Below are positions 1 to 5,240 of a DNA stretch of 5,240 bases, piece after piece. The notes under the pieces were generated by a model, which ran no database searches, had not been told where the DNA came from, and worked only from the letters and a program-made list of their open reading frames with translations. Location of the stretch: positions 1 through 5,240 of the forward strand of contig PLMI01000171.1 of the NCBI GenBank assembly GCA_003142435.1, given 5' to 3'. Numbering within the stretch: the first letter of the stretch is position 1; each line of letters starts with the position of its first letter. This DNA comes from Coxiellaceae bacterium. GTDB lineage: Bacteria; Pseudomonadota; Gammaproteobacteria; UBA9339. The position numbers were made by a program, and so were the translations under genes.

Positions 1-738
1 AGCACGTCCTATCATTGCTCCCGCGCATCCTATGTTAAACATTTTTTTTAAGGAATTAACGCAAGAAATATCACCATTACCAATTACAGGAATTTTCATT
101 GCATCGACAAAAAATTGAATCTGTTCGTAGTTGCAAGGCACATTATAACCATCTGTCCAATGGCGGCCATGCACAACCAAAAAATCTGCTCCAGCCTCAT
201 TTATTGCGCAAGCAACTTTTGCGTTGTTATTTTCATGGTTTTTATTGTAACCATCTACACGGATTTTGACAGAAACAGGCAGATGGGTATTTTGTTTTAG
301 AGCACAAATCATTTTATAAAGTTGAGATGGATTTTCTAAAAGTTTTGATCCTGCTCCCTGGGCTCTAACTTTTCGTACCGGACAACCGCAATTTAAATCT
401 ATTAGATCAGCGCCATAATCAGTCACAATTTTAGTGGCTTCCGCTGCTTCTTTAGGGATACTGCCAAAAAGCTGAAAACAAACAGGGCCTTCTTGAGGAT
501 TTTTTTCGATGTAACGCTTATATGATAATTTTGGTTGTTGAAGTAATGCCTTGCAGGAAATCATTTCAGTGCATGAAAAGGCTGGTTTGCTGAATTTCCA
601 AGTAAGGAGTCTAAAAGCTGAGCAACTAAAGCCTGCGAGAGGTCCCTGAATTAAATTTATCGGGAAAGTTTTATTGCCTAAAACCAAGGGCTTAATTAAG
701 TTTTCTTTGGGAGAATTAGGTATTGATAATATTGGCAT
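1..738 (-). CDS. tRNA-dihydrouridine synthase (Dus family), 3' end cut by window edge
   Basis: This gene encodes a flavin enzyme that reduces specific uridines in tRNA to dihydrouridine in the cytoplasm. The frame is open for 246 codons from ATG 736-738 to the window edge, so the C-terminal part of the TIM barrel and the helical tRNA-binding domain are missing. Visible Dus landmarks are QGPLAGFS at residues 31-38 (usual form APMAGVT), QLFG at 89-92, DLNCGCPVRKV at 114-124 with the expected catalytic Cys119, VKIR with Lys158 at 157-160, HGR at 190-192, PVIGNGDI at 217-224 and IGRA at 243-246. Several motifs depart from DusA, DusB and DusC, so no subtype is assigned. The part seen has 11 cysteines. 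An in-frame TAA at 760-762 with no start codon between makes this ATG the only upstream start. It lies inside the end of the PPC gene and has no clear ribosome site, suggesting translational coupling. Family is certain; the tRNA position modified is unknown. Confidence 0.93.
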   Translation of the reverse strand, partial: MPILSIPNSPKENLIKPLVLGNKTFPINLIQGPLAGFSCSAFRLLTWKFSKPAFSCTEMISCKALLQQPKLSYKRYIEKNPQEGPVCFQLFGSIPKEAAEATKIVTDYGADLIDLNCGCPVRKVRAQGAGSKLLENPSQLYKMICALKQNTHLPVSVKIRVDGYNKNHENNNAKVACAINEAGADFLVVHGRHWTDGYNVPCNYEQIQFFVDAMKIPVIGNGDISCVNSLKKMFNIGCAGAMIGRA

Positions 739-1180
739 TAAATTCTGACGAGTATTCTCTTATGATTGGAGCATGAAATGGAATAATGTTAATTTCTGCG
801 AGGATTCCGACATTAGCGCTGAATAAATGTCCACCGATTACAGAATAAGAAGGATCATTTAATTTTACTAAAGATACATGTAAGTGAGTAACGTACTTAT
901 TTTCATGTAAAGTAATATTACCCATCAAGCTGATTAATTCGCACACGCCTTCAATTGTTTGTGTTATGTATTTTTTATTTTGTAAGTCGTAATAACCAAA
1001 AGTTGTATTTGCCAATGCCCCAATTGCCGTCAAAGTTGCGCTTGGAAATTTAACTATTTTTGCGCACTCTAACAACGAGTCTACAAAATCATCGCCTTTA
1101 TCCATTACAAGCATGAAAGGCGATTTTATATTTTCTAATTTATGGCAGGTTTTTAAATTGACCGCAGATATATTATTCAT
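716..1180 (-). CDS. PPC/DUF296-domain protein
   Basis: This is a complete 154-residue protein that is almost entirely one PPC domain (plant and prokaryote conserved, DUF296, PF03479). Family hallmarks are FMLVMDKGDDFVDSL at about 22-36, the IGAL turn at 53-56, FGYYD at 61-65, the core strand CELISLMGNITL at 80-91, THLHVSL at 98-104 and GGHL at 116-119. His99, His101 and His118 match the conserved histidines that bind a metal in solved bacterial and archaeal homologues. No signal peptide, membrane segment or AT-hook is visible, so it is probably cytosolic. Plant relatives carry added AT-hooks and bind DNA as trimers, but bacterial stand-alone versions have no settled role, and database labels of DNA-binding protein are inherited. 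The start is ATG 1178-1180, preceded by only a weak purine stretch (TAAGAAAT). Its end overlaps the Dus gene by 23 bases. Family assignment is secure and function is unknown. Confidence 0.93.
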   Translation of the reverse strand: MNNISAVNLKTCHKLENIKSPFMLVMDKGDDFVDSLLECAKIVKFPSATLTAIGALANTTFGYYDLQNKKYITQTIEGVCELISLMGNITLHENKYVTHLHVSLVKLNDPSYSVIGGHLFSANVGILAEINIIPFHAPIIREYSSEFNANIINT

Positions 1181-1218
1181 ATTTCTTACGTATTAAATTT
1201 CGATTGTAGATAAAAAAT

Positions 1219-1249
1219 ATTATAACGTTTGCACACCGCTCTTCGTTAA
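1219..1249 (-). promoter_or_regulatory. Candidate promoter for the PPC-Dus gene pair
   Basis: A perfect -10 hexamer TATAAT lies on the minus strand at 1219-1224, about 40 bases before the PPC start codon. The best -35 match, TTAACG at 1244-1249, has only four of six consensus bases and a long 19-base spacer. There is no extended -10 TG. The position suits transcription of the pair independently of PFOR, but the surroundings are so AT-rich that a chance TATAAT is possible. Confidence 0.35.
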
Positions 1250-1272
1250 AATTAGGCAGTTGCCAACCTCAA

Positions 1273-1340
1273 CCCAGGGTTACGCTCGTAAAAAAACACG
1301 AGCTTACCCTGGGCTGTCATTGTGTAACGCTTTCAGCGTT
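1273..1340. repeat. Composite two-hairpin palindromic element (REP-like)
   Basis: Hairpin 1 spans 1273-1313. Its outer arms CCCAGGGT (1273-1280) and ACCCTGGG (1306-1313) pair over 8 bp. Its inner arms GCTCGT (1284-1289) and ACGAGC (1298-1303) pair over 6 bp. They are separated by a small asymmetric internal loop, and the apical loop is AAAAAAAC. Hairpin 2 spans 1326-1340, with arms AACGCT and AGCGTT and loop TTC. Hairpin 1 has no T-tract on either side, so it is not an ordinary intrinsic terminator. Hairpin 2 runs into a short T-run only on the plus strand, where no gene ends. The block is much more GC-rich than the spacer around it. It resembles an intergenic palindromic repeat, but only one copy is visible here, so repeat status is inferred. 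Confidence 0.5.
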
Positions 1341-1425
1341 TTTATGGTAGAAAAAAATTAAAAATAATTTTATGTATTGTTTTTTTAATGCAACTATATT
1401 GCGTAAAAAAAATCGTACACGAAAA

Positions 1426-4400
1426 TTAATCCTCTTTCTTAGCCAGTTCAGAATATTGCTTCCACTTATTGTTGACGTCTTCTTGCAGTTTTTGCATTAA
1501 AGTTTTTGCATGTTCTTCATTAGTTGCCGCAAGCATTTTGAAGCGCGGTTCATTGTACGCATATTTTTCCACTGGAATACTCGGAGCTAATGAATCCAAT
1601 TGAAATGGATTTTTTCCTTCAGCACGCCTTAGTGGATTATAACGGTACAATGGCCAAAAACCGCTGGCAATAGCAAGTTTTTGCTGATCTATTGCAAATT
1701 TTAAATTATAACCATGAGCAATGCAGTGGCTATAAGCTATGATTAAAGAAGTGCCTTCATAGCTTTCAGCTTCTCGAATCGCTTTAAGCACATGCATTGG
1801 ATTTGCAAGCGCGGTTTGTGCTACGTAAACATTACCGTAAGATTGCGCAATAAGGCCTAAATCTTTTCTCCCAGTTCCTTTTCCGGAAGCTGCAAATTTT
1901 GCAACAGCAGCTCTTGGAGTTGCTTTAGAAGATTGTCCTCCTGTATTGGAATAAACTTCCGTATCCAAAACTAAGATATTTACATTTTTGCCGGTTGAAA
2001 TTACGTGATCCAAACCACCATAGCCAATGTCGTATGCCCAGCCATCGCCTCCAACAAGCCAAACGCTTCGCGGAATTAGATTATCAGCAATTACCATTAA
2101 GTGTCTGGCGCGCGGATCGTCGATTTTTTTCAATTTAGATTTTATTTCTGTAATGCGTTTGCGCTGTTCAGCAATTCCGATTTCGGTATTTTCTTTTGTG
2201 CCTTGTTTTACCGCATTTATTAAATCGCTTCCAATTTTATCGGAAAGGGCAGCCAAAATTTCTAACGCTAATTCCTGGTTTTTGTCGACTGAAAGCCGGT
2301 AACCCAACCCGAATTCCGCATTGTCTTCAAACAAAGAGTTAGACCACGCAGGACCGCGGCCGTTTTCATCTACTGCCCAGGGAGTCGCCGGCAAATTACC
2401 ACCGTAAATCGAAGAGCATCCGGTGGCGTTGGCAACCAGCATGCGATCGCCGAATAATTGACTGATTAAACGCAAATATGGCGTTTCACCGCAACCGGCG
2501 CAAGCGCTGGAAAATTCAAAAAGCGGTTGTAAATATTGAGTACCTTTCGTAGTTTCTAATTCTATTTTCGTTCGGTCGTTGTAAGGAAGAGTTTCAAAAA
2601 ATGCGATATTATCCTGTTCCTGTTTCATAATAGGATCTTTTTCTACCATCATGATAGCTTTTACGCTTGGATTCTCTTTGCTTTTTGCCGGGCAAACTTC
2701 GTTACATAAATTACATCCAGTGCAATCTTCATGATAAACCTGTAAGCAAAAGTTTTGATCTGGTGTAGCGCCTTTGCCTTTTAGTCTCGCTCGCTTGAAT
2801 TTTTCTGGAGCATTTTTTAATGTCTCATCGGAAGCATTCTTAACGCGTATAATGCTATGCGGGCAGACCATGGTACAAGCACCGCATTGAATGCAAAGAT
2901 CAGGGTTCCAGCCGGAAATAAACAGCGAAACGTTGCGTTTTTCCCATTGCGTGGTTGCTGTTGGGAAAGTTCCGTCAACGGGCATGGCGCTTACAGGAAG
3001 ATCATCGCCTTTACCGGATATAATTTGTGCCGTGAATTCTTTAACAAAATCCGGAGCTTTGCCGCTTACCGGCGGAGTGAATTCACATGCATTCGGAGTT
3101 ACACTCCCTGGTACTTGAACTTTATGTAAATTAGCTAAAGTTTCATCAACTGCAGCAAAGTTCTTTTTAATGACTTCTTCGCCTTTGCTTTTATAGGTTT
3201 TCTCAATAGCTTGCTTTATTTTTGCAATCGCTTCATCTTTTGGTAAAACACCGGAAATGGCGAAGAAACATGTTTGCATTATTGTGTTAATGCGGCTTTC
3301 CATGCCTGTGTGCCTTGCAACATGATAAGCGTCGATTACATAAAAGTTGATTTTTTTCTCAAGTATTTGACGCTGAATTGGGCATGGCAAATGTTCCCAA
3401 GTTTCTTCCGGTTTATAAGGACAGTTCAATAGAAATGTCGCGTTATTATCGGCAAATTCCAGGACATCCAATGTTTCTAAAAATTGTAATTGATGGCAGC
3501 CGACGAAACTCGCTTTTTGTATTAGATAAGGTGATTCAATTGGTTCGGGGCCAAAGCGTAAATGTGATATTGTGCGCGAGCCAGATTTTTTCGAATCGTA
3601 GACGAAGTATCCTTGAGTATAAAAATCAGTTCCCTCACCGATAATTTTGATTGAGTTTTTGTTAGCGCCGACAGTCCCATCAGATCCAAGGCCATAAAAA
3701 ATTGCTCTGACCCCTTTCTCAGATTCAGTGATAAATTTTTTATCATAATTTAAACTCGTATGAGTCACGTCATCATTTATGCCAATGGTAAAGTGATTTT
3801 TGGGTTGGTCTTTAGCAAGCTCATCGAAAATAGCTTTTACCATAGCAGGAGTGAATTCTTTAGAAGATAATCCATAGCGGCCGCCAATTATTTTTAGTGC
3901 GCCTGGTTTAAATGGTGTTTTGTTGAGGTTTTCTGCTTCGGCTAATGCATTTATTACGTCTTGATAAAGTGGTTCGCCAATAGCTCCCGGTTCTTTAGTG
4001 CGATCTAAAACTGCGATTTTTTTCGTGGTTTTTGGAATTGCGTTGACGAATTGTTCAACTGGAAAAGGTCGATATAAATTTAATTGGACAACCCCGAGTT
4101 TATCTCCTTTTTTATTCAAGAAGTTTATGGTTTCGATAACGGTTTTAGCACCAGAGCCCATAATTACTATTACTTTTTCCGCATTTGGATCTCCAAAGTA
4201 ATCTGCGAGAGAGTATTTTCTACCGGTAAGTTTTGCAAACTTGTCCATGTATTTTTCAACAATTGCAGGAGTTTTTGTGTAGAAGGAATTTACTGTTTCA
4301 CGGCCTTGAAAGTAAACGTCCGGATTTTGTGCAGTGCCGCGCATTCGTGGATGTTCCGGATCTAATGCACGTTTTTTGTATTCCAATACCAGATTGTCAT

Positions 4401-4992
4401 CAATCATTGCGCGAATTACATCTTCCGGAATTTCAGCGATTTTTTTGATTTCGTGGCTGACGCGAAATCCGTCAAAGAAATGCATAAATGGAATGCGTGA
4501 TTCTAAAGTAGCTGCATGGGATATGAGAGCGAAATCATGTGCTTCCTGAACTCCAGGAGAACAAAGCATTGCAAAACCGGTAGAGCGAGCTGCCATAACG
4601 TCACTGTGATCGCCAAAAATAGAAAGGGCTTGAGCTGCGAGGGAACGCGCAGTTATGTGAAACACAGTCGAAGTAAGCTCGCCTGCGAGTTTGTACATAT
4701 TTGGGATCATCAAAAGTAATCCTTGAGATGCCGTAAAAGTAGTTGTCAAAGTCCCTGTTTGCGCTGCACCATGTAAAGCAGCAACTGCGCCGCCTTCACT
4801 TTGCATTTCCATGACTGTTGGAACAGTTCCCCAAAGATTTTTTAATTCTTTAGCTGCCCAGGCATCAGATATTTCCGCCATTGATGTTGATGGCGTTATC
4901 GGATAAATTGAAATAACTTCGCTTAAAGGATAAGCGATCTTGACTGCAGCGTCGTTGCCATCGATTGTGATGAATTTTTGTTTTGTAGCCAC
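1426..4992 (-). CDS. nifJ: Pyruvate:ferredoxin (flavodoxin) oxidoreductase, single-chain
   Basis: This enzyme oxidises pyruvate with CoA to acetyl-CoA and CO2 and passes two electrons to ferredoxin or flavodoxin in the cytoplasm. At 1188 residues it is full length for the homodimeric type. Domain order: pyrimidine-binding domain about 1-260, with YPITPST at 30-36, catalytic Glu66 and Arg116; transketolase-C-like domain about 260-415; gamma domain about 416-630; EKR linker at 684-686; a two-[4Fe-4S] domain with Cys700, 703, 706, 710 and Cys757, 760, 763, 767; then the thiamine-diphosphate domain with GDGWAYDIGYGG at 982-993 and TEVYSNTGGQSS at 1011-1022. The proximal cluster ligands are Cys831, Cys834, Cys859 and Cys1090. 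No motif is broken. It ends soon after the catalytic domain and lacks the C-terminal extension of Desulfovibrio africanus PFOR. The start is GTG 4990-4992, fixed by AGGAGA eight bases upstream. No electron-carrier gene is adjacent. The 2-oxoacid preference is inferred from close motif identity to true PFORs. Confidence 0.98.
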   Translation of the reverse strand: MATKQKFITIDGNDAAVKIAYPLSEVISIYPITPSTSMAEISDAWAAKELKNLWGTVPTVMEMQSEGGAVAALHGAAQTGTLTTTFTASQGLLLMIPNMYKLAGELTSTVFHITARSLAAQALSIFGDHSDVMAARSTGFAMLCSPGVQEAHDFALISHAATLESRIPFMHFFDGFRVSHEIKKIAEIPEDVIRAMIDDNLVLEYKKRALDPEHPRMRGTAQNPDVYFQGRETVNSFYTKTPAIVEKYMDKFAKLTGRKYSLADYFGDPNAEKVIVIMGSGAKTVIETINFLNKKGDKLGVVQLNLYRPFPVEQFVNAIPKTTKKIAVLDRTKEPGAIGEPLYQDVINALAEAENLNKTPFKPGALKIIGGRYGLSSKEFTPAMVKAIFDELAKDQPKNHFTIGINDDVTHTSLNYDKKFITESEKGVRAIFYGLGSDGTVGANKNSIKIIGEGTDFYTQGYFVYDSKKSGSRTISHLRFGPEPIESPYLIQKASFVGCHQLQFLETLDVLEFADNNATFLLNCPYKPEETWEHLPCPIQRQILEKKINFYVIDAYHVARHTGMESRINTIMQTCFFAISGVLPKDEAIAKIKQAIEKTYKSKGEEVIKKNFAAVDETLANLHKVQVPGSVTPNACEFTPPVSGKAPDFVKEFTAQIISGKGDDLPVSAMPVDGTFPTATTQWEKRNVSLFISGWNPDLCIQCGACTMVCPHSIIRVKNASDETLKNAPEKFKRARLKGKGATPDQNFCLQVYHEDCTGCNLCNEVCPAKSKENPSVKAIMMVEKDPIMKQEQDNIAFFETLPYNDRTKIELETTKGTQYLQPLFEFSSACAGCGETPYLRLISQLFGDRMLVANATGCSSIYGGNLPATPWAVDENGRGPAWSNSLFEDNAEFGLGYRLSVDKNQELALEILAALSDKIGSDLINAVKQGTKENTEIGIAEQRKRITEIKSKLKKIDDPRARHLMVIADNLIPRSVWLVGGDGWAYDIGYGGLDHVISTGKNVNILVLDTEVYSNTGGQSSKATPRAAVAKFAASGKGTGRKDLGLIAQSYGNVYVAQTALANPMHVLKAIREAESYEGTSLIIAYSHCIAHGYNLKFAIDQQKLAIASGFWPLYRYNPLRRAEGKNPFQLDSLAPSIPVEKYAYNEPRFKMLAATNEEHAKTLMQKLQEDVNNKWKQYSELAKKED

Positions 4993-5000
4993 TTTTGTTT

Positions 5001-5006
5001 TCTCCT
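5001..5006 (-). promoter_or_regulatory. Shine-Dalgarno site setting the GTG start of nifJ
   Basis: The minus strand reads AGGAGA at 5006-5001, followed by eight A-rich bases and then GTG at 4992-4990. Complementarity to the 16S rRNA 3' end and spacing are near optimal. This decides for the GTG start and MATKQKF N-terminus rather than a later ATG. Confidence 0.85.
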
Positions 5007-5073
5007 GTCTTTTGGTTCTAATTTATGTTTTAAATTTGTAAATTATTTGAAGGTGAATATCTTGTAACGTCTT

Positions 5074-5102
5074 GTTATATCAGAAAAAAAGAATTATGCG
5101 AA
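5074..5102 (-). promoter_or_regulatory. Candidate proximal promoter P2 of nifJ
   Basis: On the minus strand a -35 box TTCGCA (5097-5102, four of six consensus bases) is followed by a 17-base spacer and a -10 box TATAAC (5074-5079, five of six). Initiation near 5067 would leave a leader of about 75 bases. A direct repeat of ACAAGA with a ten-base period (5060-5065 and 5070-5075) overlaps the -10 and start region. It is weaker than P1. Confidence 0.35.
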
Positions 5103-5106
5103 TGCC

Positions 5107-5118
5107 TTCTCATGAGAA
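5107..5118. promoter_or_regulatory. Perfect 12-bp palindrome, candidate operator
   Basis: TTCTCATGAGAA is perfectly self-complementary, with no mismatch and no spacer. It begins about six bases downstream of the predicted P1 start and lies immediately upstream of the P2 -35 box. A dimeric regulator bound here could block P1 and contact polymerase at P2. No known operator consensus is claimed, and the regulatory role is inferred from position and symmetry. Confidence 0.35.
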
Positions 5119-5130
5119 TTACTAAGTACA

Positions 5131-5159
5131 ATTTTACACCAAAAAAATGGTTTTGTTAA
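5131..5159 (-). promoter_or_regulatory. Candidate distal promoter P1 of nifJ
   Basis: On the minus strand TTAACA (5154-5159, five of six -35 bases) is followed by an ideal 17-base spacer and TAAAAT (5131-5136, five of six -10 bases). This is the best sigma70-type match upstream of nifJ. Initiation near 5124 would give a leader of about 130 bases. The local AT-richness is the main reason for caution. Confidence 0.5.
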
Positions 5160-5240
5160 ATTATATACCCGAAATGAGGGGGAGGGGATTTTAAGGCAAT
5201 TGCTAATTTTGTAAATTCCTAACCGGTAACACGCTGGCTT
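5160..5240. other. Non-coding edge region upstream of nifJ
   Basis: No gene is supported between promoter P1 and the right edge. A TATAAT sits at about 5161-5166 on the minus strand, but it lacks a -35 partner at proper spacing. A G-rich plus-strand block (five Gs, A, four Gs, 5178-5187) stands out in otherwise AT-rich DNA. What lies upstream of nifJ cannot be told from this window. Confidence 0.4.

Noticed and set aside
115..300. Plus-strand open frame of 61 codons opposite the Dus gene
   Set aside because: It lies wholly antisense to clearly conserved Dus coding sequence and shows no ribosome site or family similarity.
1326..1343. Hairpin AACGCT-TTC-AGCGTT with a T-run as a plus-strand terminator
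   Set aside because: No plus-strand gene ends here, the stem is six pairs and the T-run is short. It is kept only as part of the composite palindromic element.
1351..1371. AT-only stem AAAATTA/TAATTTT followed by Ts on the minus strand
   Set aside because: Seven A-U pairs without any G-C pair are unlikely to be stable. It is most simply explained by low-complexity AT-rich DNA.
1404..1424. Possible intrinsic terminator just after the nifJ stop: TCGTGTACGA followed by eight Ts on the minus strand
   Set aside because: The stem is only three to four base pairs and the loop would be two to four bases, too weak for a confident terminator. The T-run alone is expected in this AT-rich spacer.
2027..4719. 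Several plus-strand open frames of 67-93 codons, and one minus-strand 74-codon frame, inside nifJ
   Set aside because: All overlap conserved, uninterrupted PFOR coding sequence in other frames and look like chance shadows.
5176..5188. G-rich block as a possible G-quadruplex
   Set aside because: Only two G-runs are present close together, whereas four are needed for an intramolecular quadruplex.
5097..5240. Minus-strand frame open for about 48 codons from the right edge to a TAA near 5097
   Set aside because: It has no recognisable protein similarity, it would run through the best nifJ promoter, and its AT-rich, low-complexity composition fits non-coding DNA.

Overview
This window reads like ordinary chromosomal DNA of an AT-rich bacterium. 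All three recognisable genes lie on the minus strand, so transcription runs from high to low coordinates. The best taxonomic guess is a gammaproteobacterium, perhaps of the Legionellales. It rests on my unaided memory that Legionella/Coxiella-type tRNA-dihydrouridine synthases carry an N-terminal QGPLAGFSC-like motif, so it is weak. A full-length pyruvate:ferredoxin oxidoreductase implies anaerobic or microaerobic pyruvate metabolism, which is less usual for that group.

Layout from the right edge leftwards. Positions 4993-5240 are a leader with no supported gene. They hold two candidate sigma70-type promoters, a perfect 12-bp palindrome between them and a strong Shine-Dalgarno sequence. Positions 1426-4992 encode the 1188-residue single-chain pyruvate:ferredoxin (flavodoxin) oxidoreductase NifJ/PFOR, which starts at GTG and has all expected cofactor motifs. 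Positions 1181-1425 are an AT-rich spacer with a two-hairpin palindromic element (1273-1340) and a likely -10 box for the next gene. Positions 716-1180 encode a 154-residue PPC/DUF296-domain protein. Positions 1-738 hold the first 246 codons of a divergent tRNA-dihydrouridine synthase that overlaps the PPC gene by 23 bases and runs off the left edge.

The PFOR gene looks like a self-contained unit: its own promoter region, and no ferredoxin, flavodoxin or hydrogenase gene in view. The PPC and Dus genes look like a translationally coupled pair, probably transcribed from the spacer. No functional link between PFOR and this pair can be shown from sequence. I found no mobile element, CRISPR array, tRNA or rRNA, and no convincing undescribed system. 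The points most worth a second look are the cysteine-rich divergent Dus with its PPC partner, the composite hairpin element, and the palindrome between the tandem PFOR promoters.
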